A stretch of 64,000 bases of DNA. Source: an uncultured Bacteroidales bacterium (GTDB lineage Bacteria > Bacteroidota > Bacteroidia > Bacteroidales > UBA932). How positions within the stretch are numbered: position 1 is the first letter of the stretch; each line of letters begins with the position of its first letter. The stretch lies in contig CAKUVD010000004.1 of the NCBI GenBank assembly GCA_934695325.1, positions 121,833-185,832 of the forward strand. The letters run 5' to 3'. Made by a program: the position numbers and the translations under genes. The notes beneath the pieces were generated by a model. The model made no database searches, was not told the DNA's origin, and saw nothing but the letters and a program-made list of their open reading frames with translations. Below are positions 17,512 through 26,058 of this stretch, piece after piece.

Positions 17512-18943
17512 AGAACAGAAACAGCGCAAGCCAAGAGCGGGATTGCTTCTGATTGCGTCACCGCGGTTCAAGAACCTGAGCGGCCCTAAGCGCGGGACCT
17601 ACAATGACCGCAAGCTGAAGGCGGTCGAGGATATAAAGGCGTCAATGGATTTCCTGGAACTGGTGTATCCTGGCATCGTCTATGAGCGCGAGGATGCCGA
17701 GAAGGCGATGAAGATGTTCTATGACAATGACGTGGACTTCATTGTCTCGGAATTCCTTTCCTGGAGCGAGGACTTCGCGTGGATTCGTTTCCTGCGCGAT
17801 ATGCCGGATGTCCCGATGATATTCACCAACGTGGCCAAGGACAAGATGACATTCGAGACCACCCTCGATGAGGACGACTTCATAGACTATCTCTGCGCAG
17901 GTACGCTCGTAGGCTCTCTGGAAGGGTCCGGAAGCGTCAGGCGCATTCCGAGGGAGAACGTGAAGGTGGTGATGGGCACCCGTGCCGAAGTCACAGAGAA
18001 GATACGAGTATTCTCCAAGGCGGCCCTCACCAGGTCTGTGCTGCGCCATTCGAGCGTGGGCCTTATGGCGAATATGAACGAGGCTATGTGGAGCACATAC
18101 ATCGACAATTATGACCTTTTCACCAAGATCGGCCCGGAGATTCACTATCTCCCGTACAGCGATTATGGCGAGTACATAGAAAAGCTGACTGACGAGGATG
18201 TGAAGGCTTATGCCGATGAACTCACTTCCAAGTACAAGATGATGGAAGACGTCGAATACGACAAGTTCATAGGCTGCGTGAAAGCTACATTGGCCATAAA
18301 GAATATGGCCAGGGACAACGACATCGACTGCTTCGTCTACAACGACATCGACCGTGCGACCTTCAAGACTGCCGGCTGCCGTGCGGGATTCTATCCGCAG
18401 TGGTTCAATGACAATGTCAGCGTGCTTGTCCCGGAGGCTGACATAGGAGCAGGTCTTATCACCTATATGCTCAAGCTGATGACCGGCAGGCACGTGAACT
18501 TTATCGAGCCGTTCCACATAGAGGACGACTTCGGCACATTTGCCGGCGGGCACGCAGGTCCGAACGACCATAACGACCCTAAGTGGCAGGACAATGTCGT
18601 AATAGCCAGGGATGTACGTTTTGCGAAGACATCCTGGAAATACGCCGGGGCTCCGTTCGCTTGGTATCGTATCAGCCCGGGGATGAAGACTATGGCGGGG
18701 CTTTACGAAGAGAACGGAAAGTACAAGCTTGTCTGCACTCAGGTCGAGTCTCTCCCTGGAAAGCATCTGCTTGCCACATATTCGCACACCATATTCAGGC
18801 CCGTGGTGCCTGTGAAGCATCTGTTCGAGCAGATTCTGAAGATAGGCGCCACACAACATTATGCCGTAGTGGACGGTGACTGGACGGCCGAGCTGCAGGA
18901 TCTGGCCGATATTATGGGATTTGAATTCTACAATATAAAATAA
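17504..18943 (+). CDS. AraA/FucI-superfamily sugar isomerase
   Basis: A 479-residue cytoplasmic aldose-ketose isomerase of the L-fucose/L-arabinose isomerase superfamily. Residues corresponding to the AraA metal site are visible: Glu in LVPEADIGAG (about 311), Glu in FIEPFHIEDD (about 335), His in FAGGHAGP (about 349) and His in GATQHYAVVD (about 452). These positions lie very close to E306/E333/H350/H450 of E. coli AraA. Overall sequence is divergent from both AraA and FucI, so the sugar is uncertain. The ATG overlaps the transporter stop by 8 bases and the next gene follows after 9 bases, showing a tight operon. Confidence 0.85.
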   Translation: MNKEQKQRKPRAGLLLIASPRFKNLSGPKRGTYNDRKLKAVEDIKASMDFLELVYPGIVYEREDAEKAMKMFYDNDVDFIVSEFLSWSEDFAWIRFLRDMPDVPMIFTNVAKDKMTFETTLDEDDFIDYLCAGTLVGSLEGSGSVRRIPRENVKVVMGTRAEVTEKIRVFSKAALTRSVLRHSSVGLMANMNEAMWSTYIDNYDLFTKIGPEIHYLPYSDYGEYIEKLTDEDVKAYADELTSKYKMMEDVEYDKFIGCVKATLAIKNMARDNDIDCFVYNDIDRATFKTAGCRAGFYPQWFNDNVSVLVPEADIGAGLITYMLKLMTGRHVNFIEPFHIEDDFGTFAGGHAGPNDHNDPKWQDNVVIARDVRFAKTSWKYAGAPFAWYRISPGMKTMAGLYEENGKYKLVCTQVESLPGKHLLATYSHTIFRPVVPVKHLFEQILKIGATQHYAVVDGDWTAELQDLADIMGFEFYNIK

Positions 18944-18952
18944 AGGAACACA

Positions 18953-20809
18953 ATGAGTTTTATGTACAACCCGTTCCCTTACGATGACCCTAGACCGGTC
19001 AATCGTCCGGAACTTAGCAAGAAGACAAGAGAGTCCATTACCGCAGGTACGGCGGCTTCCGCGAAGAGACTTGCCGCGGAACTTGCCGGGAAGGCTGCTG
19101 ACAAGAGTATTGTCATAGGCCTTGACGGATATACCACTGCTCAGTGGCAGCTTTTCCTGAACCTTCTCGCACGCGAGTTGGGAGTCCTCGGCATTGACCT
19201 GGACACTATCGACGGCAACGCCGCCACATTCATAAGCGACGAGAAGATCGATGCGATGATCGACCCGATGCTGGAGTGGGACACCAAGAAGGATCCGACA
19301 CTCCTGTTCGGGCGCATCTATAAGGGCGGATACCAGGGAATGCTCGACGCAGACAAGGTGAAGGAGCTTAAGACCCGTGTCAATGCAGAAAAATCCGGCA
19401 AGGGCAAGGTCACGGCTGTATATGGCTATGGCATATTGATCCCTGAACTTCGTGAACTCTACGATGTAAGGCTGTTCTTCGACGTCACTCCTAAGACCAG
19501 TATCCTGCGCATCAGGGGAGGTGAATATGCCAACATCGGGAAGAAGCATCCTGACATACCGGCCCGCGTGATCCGCCGCTGCTACTACTGCGACTTCGAG
19601 ATGGCCGTGAACAGCAGAAAGGAACTTCTGCAATCTGATGTCATCGACTATATGATGCTTTCTGATGATATCCATAACGTCAAGATGGTTCCGCGCGAAG
19701 CATTCAATGAGGTTTGCTCGCAGCTTGTGAAATATCCGTTCAGGGCCAAGCCTGTGTATCTGGAGGGCGTATGGGGAGGAACATTTATGAAGAAACTCCG
19801 TAACCTGCCTGCGAAGATGCGCAACGCCGCTTGGGTGTTCGACTTCATCCCTATGGAGGTCAGCGTGCTGGTGGAAGCCGGGGAGAACATCCTGGACATA
19901 AACTACTGCACGTTCGTCCATAAGGAAGGAGTGAAGCTTATGAGCGAGGACTGCGTGAAGAAGTTCCACGGATATTTCCCTATCCGCTTCAACTATGACG
20001 ACAGCTATCACAGCACGGGAAATATGAGTATTCAGTGCCATTCGGGAGCGAAATTCAACATAGAGCAGTACGGTGAGTTCGGTCGTCAGGACGAGAGTTA
20101 TTATGTCTGTGCCACAGGTCACGATGCCAAGACCTTCATCGGCTTCCGTGATGATGCGGACATTCCTCAGTTCTTCAAGGAGATAGAGGCTGCCGATACG
20201 GAGCACAAGCCTTGCGACTATATGAAGTACGTTAGTTATGAGGAGTCCAAGCCGGGTCTTCAGGTGATGATTCCTGCCGGTACGATACATTCCAGCGGAC
20301 GGAATCAGGTCGTTCTGGAGATCGGCTCCCTCACCATCGGCTCCTACACCTACAAGATGTATGACTATCTGCGTCTCGACTTCGACGGGAAACAGCGTCC
20401 TATCCATACGCAGCTCGGCGAGAAGACTGTGGTTCAGGACAGACGCACAAGCTGGGTGAGGGGAAACATTGTCCAGAAGCCTCGTCTCGCCGCTGAAGGC
20501 TATGGCTGGCAGGAGTACATCGTAGGCGAGAATCCGCTTCTCTACTTCTCCCTCAGGAGGCTTGAATTCGACAATGTATGTGAACAGGACACTCACGGGG
20601 AGCGTTTCCACGTGCTTGCCCTTGTGGACGGCGAGAAAGTGCGCATCCGCAGTGTGGAGCATCCGGAAAGATACTACGATGCCGAATATCTCGACATCGT
20701 CTGCGTGCCTGCCGATATGGGCAGGTATGTAATCGAGAATCTCGGCAAGGAGCCGATCCGCATACATAAGACAATGCTGCGGGACGGTTACCAGAACGAC
20801 CCTGCATAA
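18953..20809 (+). CDS. Kinase-like domain fused to class I phosphomannose isomerase
   Basis: A 618-residue two-domain protein. Residues about 45-230 resemble a uridine-kinase/P-loop fold: VIGLDGYTTAQ sits where the P-loop should be but lacks the GKS/T, while VYGYGILIPELRELYDVRLF and DVTPKTSILRI match the uridine kinase core. The C-terminal ~340 residues form a class I phosphomannose-isomerase cupin with its zinc ligands visible: Gln361 and His363 (IQCHSG), Glu381 (QDESYYV) and His446 (IPAGTIHSSG). It probably interconverts an aldose- and ketose-6-phosphate. The kinase-like part seems unable to bind ATP in the usual way and may be regulatory or structural. It shares its last base with the next gene's ATG. 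Confidence 0.8.
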   Translation: MSFMYNPFPYDDPRPVNRPELSKKTRESITAGTAASAKRLAAELAGKAADKSIVIGLDGYTTAQWQLFLNLLARELGVLGIDLDTIDGNAATFISDEKIDAMIDPMLEWDTKKDPTLLFGRIYKGGYQGMLDADKVKELKTRVNAEKSGKGKVTAVYGYGILIPELRELYDVRLFFDVTPKTSILRIRGGEYANIGKKHPDIPARVIRRCYYCDFEMAVNSRKELLQSDVIDYMMLSDDIHNVKMVPREAFNEVCSQLVKYPFRAKPVYLEGVWGGTFMKKLRNLPAKMRNAAWVFDFIPMEVSVLVEAGENILDINYCTFVHKEGVKLMSEDCVKKFHGYFPIRFNYDDSYHSTGNMSIQCHSGAKFNIEQYGEFGRQDESYYVCATGHDAKTFIGFRDDADIPQFFKEIEAADTEHKPCDYMKYVSYEESKPGLQVMIPAGTIHSSGRNQVVLEIGSLTIGSYTYKMYDYLRLDFDGKQRPIHTQLGEKTVVQDRRTSWVRGNIVQKPRLAAEGYGWQEYIVGENPLLYFSLRRLEFDNVCEQDTHGERFHVLALVDGEKVRIRSVEHPERYYDAEYLDIVCVPADMGRYVIENLGKEPIRIHKTMLRDGYQNDPA

Positions 20810-21669
20810 TGTGTGATTCATTGAATAAAGACGTCTCCCCGGTCCTTCTGGATGTCGGGGGGACATTCATTAAATGCGGTGACGGGCGGGAAGTCCCTGT
20901 GGATTCCGACGGAACCCGGGAGGAGATAATGTCTTCGCTGAAGGCTGCGGCCGGTCCTTTGAGAAAAGGAATGAAGGTGGCTGTGGCCATTCCGGGCGCA
21001 TTCGACTACGACAGGGGCGTCTTCCTTATGAAACATAAGTTCGCGGCGGTGTATGGCGAGAGATTTCAGGACATTGTCCTGGAAGGTACGGATCTTACGG
21101 AGGATGATGTCGAATTCCGTTTCATCCACGATGTGAACTGCATGCTGCTCGGGGAGATTGCCGTAGGCGCCGCGAAAGGATTTGGAAATACGGCTCTCGT
21201 CACGCTCGGGACAGGGCTTGGATTCTCGATGTATGTGAACGGAATGATCCTGGAGAATAATCTCAAGTCTCCGAAGGTTTCCATATACAATCTTCCATTC
21301 AGAGACGGAATCCTGGAGGACTATGCTTCCAAGAGAGGCATAATCGGCGGCTATCTAAGGAACAAGGGCATTGATTCCACTGCATTGACCGTAAGGGAGA
21401 TAGCTGGTCTTGCTCATAGTGGGGACGAGGCTGCGCAGGCCGCATTTTCCGAGGCTGCGTCCATAATAGGGAGCGTAATCTCTCCTGTCCTCGCTGAATA
21501 TGGCATCAGATGCCTGCTTTTCGGAGGGCAGATATCCCGGTCGTTCGACCTTATGGAACTTCCGTTGCGTAAGGCTCTGCGCGATGTCCCTTTGCTGGAA
21601 AGGATCTCTGTCGTGTCAGATTTCGGCAATGCCACTTTCAACGGATTGAGAAGGTTCATAAGCGCATAG
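20809..21669 (+). CDS. ROK-family sugar kinase
   Basis: A 286-residue cytoplasmic kinase. The phosphate-1 motif DVGGTFIKCG is at residues 13-22, the catalytic Asp lies in FIHDVNCMLLGE (about residue 107), and the phosphate-2 motif is TLGTGLGFS. The ROK zinc motif CxCGxxGC is absent. Placed after an isomerase and a PMI-like protein, it likely phosphorylates the imported sugar or its ketose, which the PMI domain could then convert. ATG overlaps the preceding stop (TAATG). It ends the catabolic operon: a new promoter begins 39 bases downstream. Confidence 0.88.
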   Translation: MCDSLNKDVSPVLLDVGGTFIKCGDGREVPVDSDGTREEIMSSLKAAAGPLRKGMKVAVAIPGAFDYDRGVFLMKHKFAAVYGERFQDIVLEGTDLTEDDVEFRFIHDVNCMLLGEIAVGAAKGFGNTALVTLGTGLGFSMYVNGMILENNLKSPKVSIYNLPFRDGILEDYASKRGIIGGYLRNKGIDSTALTVREIAGLAHSGDEAAQAAFSEAASIIGSVISPVLAEYGIRCLLFGGQISRSFDLMELPLRKALRDVPLLERISVVSDFGNATFNGLRRFISA

Positions 21670-21707
21670 AAGATATCTGTCCGGCAGGAAATTTTATAGG
21701 GGAAATG

Positions 21708-21738
21708 TTTGTATTCTCCGTGTAAAATTATAAATTTG
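21708..21738 (+). promoter_or_regulatory. Promoter of the EEP-SusC/D operon
   Basis: TTTG (21708-21711), exactly 19 bases, TAAATTTG (21731-21738): a perfect match to the Bacteroidota consensus TTTG-N19-TAnnTTTG. It separates the intracellular catabolic genes from the envelope genes of the same locus. Confidence 0.85.
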
Positions 21739-21750
21739 CATCATTAAAGT

Positions 21751-21769
21751 ACCACACTAAACCACACTA
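21751..21769. promoter_or_regulatory. Tandem ACCACACTA elements, candidate operator (copies 2 and 3)
   Basis: ACCACACTA at 21751-21759 and again at 21761-21769, a direct repeat with a 10-base period (one helical turn), just downstream of the predicted transcription start and before the ATG at 21779. The same nonamer follows the promoter of the catabolic operon at 16156. Shared position and sequence suggest binding of the adjacent GntR-type regulator, but this is inference. Confidence 0.5.
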
Positions 21770-21778
21770 TTGACAAAG

Positions 21779-22684
21779 ATGAAACATTTTGCGATGATTG
21801 CCTTTGCCGCATTGACATTGAATGCTTGCGGCACAGGGAAAAAGGCGGTGACAGCCACGCCCGCCGAATCTTCTATGGAACTTCGCATAGGCACATACAA
21901 CCTTTGGCGTTCTGATCTCGGCAAGGGCGAATACTGCTGGGAGCAGAGAAAAGAAAAACTGGCCAGGGCGATTGCCTGCATTGACTTCGACATCTTCGGC
22001 ATAGAGGAGGTGGATACGACGATTCAGCGTGAACTTCCTTCCCTCGTGGAGAAAGAGGGCGGAGACTACGAATGGTTCGTCGTAAGCCCTTATTCCGAGG
22101 ACGGGAAAGGGTCGAAAGCACAGGGAATTGCATACCGGAAAAGCCGATTCGAGATGCTGGAGAGCCATCGGTTCTGGCTTTCCCCTACACCTGACGAGAT
22201 GAGCTCCGGCTGGGACGAGATGAAGTTCCGGAGGGGAGCCTGCTGCGGCATATTCCTGGACAAGGTGTCCGGGATGAAGTTCTTCCTGATGATGAGCCAT
22301 ATGCCGCTCGGACACGAGGCCAACGCCCATTCGGCCCCGATAATACTGGAACGAGCCAAGATGTACAATCCTGACAATCTCCCGTCATTCTTCGTAGGCG
22401 ACCTTAACACACGTGAGGAGAGGCCGTCTTCGCAGTTGTTCAGAACGTACTGGAATGATGCCTTTATGGTTCTTCCGGCCAGTATGAAGACGGGCTCTGC
22501 AGGTACATTCAACAACCACGGACTGAACCTGGGCAAGATGGAGACGGCCCCGAGAATAGACTTCGTGTATTATCGCGGAGAAGGGGTGGAGCCTCTGCAC
22601 TATACCTGTGACAACAGGATGGACGGAGGGATATTCCCGTCAGATCATTGTCCTGTCTATGTGGATTTCCGTATAAGAAAATAA
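21779..22684 (+). CDS. EEP-family lipoprotein, putative phosphodiesterase (locus copy 1)
   Basis: A 301-residue lipoprotein (signal with lipobox LNAC, acylated Cys near residue 17) carrying an EEP catalytic domain. Visible blocks are LRIGTYNLWRS, FGIEEVDT (metal Glu), FRRGACCGIF, MMSHMPLG, VGDLNTRE, RIDFVYY and SDHCPVYVDF. The usual N-T-H triad is S-H and GDFN is GDLN, features it shares with the second EEP protein of this operon. A TTG at 21770 is open upstream, but the ATG at 21779 gives the better signal peptide. As first gene before SusC it probably acts at the cell surface on the locus substrate. Phosphodiester cleavage is the family activity; the substrate is unknown. Confidence 0.85.
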   Translation: MKHFAMIAFAALTLNACGTGKKAVTATPAESSMELRIGTYNLWRSDLGKGEYCWEQRKEKLARAIACIDFDIFGIEEVDTTIQRELPSLVEKEGGDYEWFVVSPYSEDGKGSKAQGIAYRKSRFEMLESHRFWLSPTPDEMSSGWDEMKFRRGACCGIFLDKVSGMKFFLMMSHMPLGHEANAHSAPIILERAKMYNPDNLPSFFVGDLNTREERPSSQLFRTYWNDAFMVLPASMKTGSAGTFNNHGLNLGKMETAPRIDFVYYRGEGVEPLHYTCDNRMDGGIFPSDHCPVYVDFRIRK

Positions 22685-22712
22685 TTCTGAAACCAATAAC
22701 ATTGTTCATATT

Positions 22713-25700
22713 ATGAAGAGATTTCTTTTGGCTTTAGCGGGCTTATTGTCCGTATGTCTGGCGGCTTCGGCCCAGAGTGTCCTGGTCCGTGGAGTCGTCA
22801 CTGACGCTCTGACCAAGGAGACGATCCCTGGGGCGGCGATCCTGGTCAATGGATCCGCTGACAAAGGCACGATCACTGACCAGGACGGAAAGTATGAGAT
22901 CAAGGTCTCTCCGGGAGTTATGCTGGTCTGCCAGCAGCTCGGATATACCAATCTTGAGAAGAAGGTCCCATCAAACGGCGGCGTGCTCAACTTCGTTCTT
23001 GAGGAAGACTCACAGCTTCTTGACGGCACGGTCGTCGTCGGTTACGGTACTCTCAAGAAGTCACAACTTGTCGGCTCTGTGGAGAATGTCTCCGGAGAAG
23101 TCCTTGAAGACCGTTCCAATTCCAATATCACTCGCTCCCTTCAGGGACAGGTGCCGGGACTGAACATCATCCAGGCTGACGGAAAGCCGACGCACGGAGG
23201 GTCTGTATATATTCGTGGCGGCTCCACCAAATATGTGTCCAAGAGCGCTTCTGGCGGTGCCAAGACCGAGTATTCCATCGGCCAGGGCGGTTCTGCTCTT
23301 GTTCTTATCGACGGTGTCGAGGGCGAGCTTTCTTCGGTGAACCCTGACGATGTGGAGAGCATATCTGTCCTGAAGGATGCGTCGTCATCCGTAATCTATG
23401 GAGCCAGGGCGGCTTATGGTGTGATTCTCGTGACCACCAAGAGTTCCAAGGGAGACAAGATCAGCGTGACGTACAACGGCTCGGTCTCCATCAACTCCAG
23501 GACCATTAAATGGGAGGATAATGTCATCAGCGACGGACTTACATACGTGGAGACGATGTATGACCATTGGCTCGGTAATTCTGCCACTCCTACGGCAGAG
23601 GGCAAGCGCCCGACCAAGATGAACATCTATGCCATTCCTTCAGATTATCTTGAGCGTTATCGTGAGCACGTGGCCTCCGGAGCCACCAACAATTATGAGA
23701 TGAACGGCAAGTCATATCTCTACTATGGTGACTATAACTATCTCAAGATGTTTTACAAGAGGCATAACGCCACGCAGACGCACAGCCTCAGCATCAACGG
23801 CTCGTCCGGAAAGGTGTCATACGGTCTGTCCGGACGCTACTATAAGCAGGACGGCATCTACAAGATAGGCGACGAGAACTACAATGCCTATAACCTCCGC
23901 AGCAAGATAAGTGTCCAGGCCAATGACTGGCTCTCGTTCGACAACAATACATCCCTCTACAAGATGAACTACGACCAGCCTATCTTCTCCAAGAAACTTT
24001 CCAGTGGAGTAGGTAGCCAGTTGTGGCAGATAGCGATGATGGGATTCCCTGTATTGCCGCCTTATAATGAGGATGGTACATATACTGTCGGTGCCGCGGC
24101 CAGCGGCTATGCTGCCTTCAATGACGGAAATTCCGCCCAGACTGACAACAAGCTCACTGTCACCACTTCCACAGGTGTCACCATCGAGCCTTTCAAGGAT
24201 GTGTTCAAGGTTCGCGGAGACTTTTCCTATAAGACCATAAGGCGCAGTCTCGAAAGATATATCGCACCAGTGCAGTACAGCACCGCTCCCGAGGCGATGA
24301 CCAGCTATGTGTCGCAGGCAGACTCATACAAGCGCAGATACGACTACAATACAGAGCAGGTAACGGCCAATGTCGTCGCCACATTCACTCCTAAGCTCGG
24401 CGACAAGCATAACCTTAACGTGGTGGCCGGATGGAACCTTGAGAACTATAACTATCATCGCCTCGGCATTCTCCGTCAGGGCATTCTCTATCCTTCCAAG
24501 CCTAACTTTGAGCTTATGGACGGTCAGGAGGTGACATTGACCCAGGACGGCAGCTCATACGGTCTCGTCGGCTTCTTCGGCCGTGCGAACTACACGCTTC
24601 TCAGCCGATATATCTTCGAGGTCTCCGCTCGCTATGACGGAAGCTCCAAGTTCCCTGTCTCACAGCAGTGGGGCCTATTCCCTTCAGCGTCACTCGGATG
24701 GAGAGTTTCTCAGGAACCGTGGATGAAGGCCACGAGAGGCTGGCTCGACAATCTCAAGATCCGCGCCAATGCGGGTTCCCTCGGGAACGGAACCATATCT
24801 CCGTACTCATTCCTCACGACAATGTCCATAGACAAGACCAAGAGCGTGTTTGACGGCTCTCTTGAGAACAAGGTGGGCAACCCGAGCGTGATTCCTGACA
24901 ATCTCACCTGGGAGAAAGTCACCACTTATGATGTGGGGCTCGATATGGACGTGCTCAAGAGCAGGCTCTCGCTTTCTGCTGACTATTATGTGAGAAACAC
25001 TACGGATCTTTATATCGCCGGTCCTGAGATTCCTGCAATCTTCGGTTCGTCTACCCCTAAGGGCAACTACGGCTCGCTCCAGACCAAAGGCTGGGAGCTT
25101 ACACTTGCGTGGAAAGATACTTTCAAGATGGCGGGAAAGGACTTCCGCTACAATGTCAAGGCAAGTATGTGGGACAGCCGCACATGGGTTACCAAGTACT
25201 ATAATCAGTCCGGCGGCATATTCAACTACTACGAGGGCAAGGAGCTCGGCGAGATTTGGGGATTCCGTACTGACGGCATCTTTATGTCGAACTCCGAGGC
25301 CGCTTCCTGGTACAAGGACGAATTCCATAACTTCGTGCCTGTGACCGGCCCGTATGCCGGCGACCTCAAGTTCCTCGACCGCAACGGTGACAAGGTCATC
25401 AATACCGGTTCCTGGACACTTGACGACCACGGTGACCTGGAGCGCATCGGCAACGAGGCCCCTCGCTATCAGTTCGGTCTCAACCTCGACTTCAAATGGA
25501 ACGGAATAGGCCTAAGCGCATTCTTCCAGGGTGTAGGAAAGAGGGACTGGTATCCTTCGAGAGGCTCTGACTTCTTCTGGGGCGGATATGCCCGTGCATA
25601 CTGCGCATATGTGCTCAAGGACCAGGCAGGAGACAAACACGTCATCCTCGACAAGAGCACGACTGACTGGAAGGTGGCCAATGCCGACAAGAACCCTTAC

Positions 25701-26051
25701 TGGACACGTCGCACCTATGGTGTAGCGAACAACAACACAGGAGCATTGACCTTCCCTAATGACCATTTCCTGCAGAATGCGGCCTACATCCGTCTCAAGA
25801 CTCTCACCGTGGACTATTCATTCCCTGAGAAGATGATAAAGAAGATCGGCTTGAAGCAGCTCAGACTATATGTCACAGGCGAGAACCTGTTCACCTGGTC
25901 GCCGATGTTCAGGCATACTTCGATGTTCGACCCTGAGGTCATCGGCAATGGTGACTCAGACTTCCACGACGGTACGTCCGAGAGTATGGGAGACGGTTAC
26001 AGCTACCCTATGCTCAGGTCATTCACTTTCGGTATAAACATCTCATTGTAA
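22713..26051 (+). CDS. SusC-like TonB-dependent outer-membrane transporter
   Basis: A 1112-residue outer-membrane transporter. Order of parts: signal peptide (to about residue 20, ASAQ), a carboxypeptidase-D-like regulatory beta-sandwich (VRGVVTDALTKETIPGAAIL), the TonB-box/SusC signature VVVGYGTLKKSQLVGSVENV, a plug domain with SLQGQVPGLNI and SVYIRGG, and a 22-strand barrel ending in SFTFGINISL. Length is typical of SusC (about 1000-1100). Together with the SusD protein 7 bases downstream it forms the pedal-bin importer that takes oligosaccharides or glycoconjugates across the outer membrane. Confidence 0.97.
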   Translation: MKRFLLALAGLLSVCLAASAQSVLVRGVVTDALTKETIPGAAILVNGSADKGTITDQDGKYEIKVSPGVMLVCQQLGYTNLEKKVPSNGGVLNFVLEEDSQLLDGTVVVGYGTLKKSQLVGSVENVSGEVLEDRSNSNITRSLQGQVPGLNIIQADGKPTHGGSVYIRGGSTKYVSKSASGGAKTEYSIGQGGSALVLIDGVEGELSSVNPDDVESISVLKDASSSVIYGARAAYGVILVTTKSSKGDKISVTYNGSVSINSRTIKWEDNVISDGLTYVETMYDHWLGNSATPTAEGKRPTKMNIYAIPSDYLERYREHVASGATNNYEMNGKSYLYYGDYNYLKMFYKRHNATQTHSLSINGSSGKVSYGLSGRYYKQDGIYKIGDENYNAYNLRSKISVQANDWLSFDNNTSLYKMNYDQPIFSKKLSSGVGSQLWQIAMMGFPVLPPYNEDGTYTVGAAASGYAAFNDGNSAQTDNKLTVTTSTGVTIEPFKDVFKVRGDFSYKTIRRSLERYIAPVQYSTAPEAMTSYVSQADSYKRRYDYNTEQVTANVVATFTPKLGDKHNLNVVAGWNLENYNYHRLGILRQGILYPSKPNFELMDGQEVTLTQDGSSYGLVGFFGRANYTLLSRYIFEVSARYDGSSKFPVSQQWGLFPSASLGWRVSQEPWMKATRGWLDNLKIRANAGSLGNGTISPYSFLTTMSIDKTKSVFDGSLENKVGNPSVIPDNLTWEKVTTYDVGLDMDVLKSRLSLSADYYVRNTTDLYIAGPEIPAIFGSSTPKGNYGSLQTKGWELTLAWKDTFKMAGKDFRYNVKASMWDSRTWVTKYYNQSGGIFNYYEGKELGEIWGFRTDGIFMSNSEAASWYKDEFHNFVPVTGPYAGDLKFLDRNGDKVINTGSWTLDDHGDLERIGNEAPRYQFGLNLDFKWNGIGLSAFFQGVGKRDWYPSRGSDFFWGGYARAYCAYVLKDQAGDKHVILDKSTTDWKVANADKNPYWTRRTYGVANNNTGALTFPNDHFLQNAAYIRLKTLTVDYSFPEKMIKKIGLKQLRLYVTGENLFTWSPMFRHTSMFDPEVIGNGDSDFHDGTSESMGDGYSYPMLRSFTFGINISL

Positions 26052-26058
26052 TAGGATT

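Noticed and set aside
17642..20866. A 1074-codon open frame on the minus strand opposite the isomerase and PMI-fusion genes
   Set aside because: It is fully antisense to two well-supported genes, has no signal, domain or promoter of its own, and reads with a histidine/valine-rich shadow composition.
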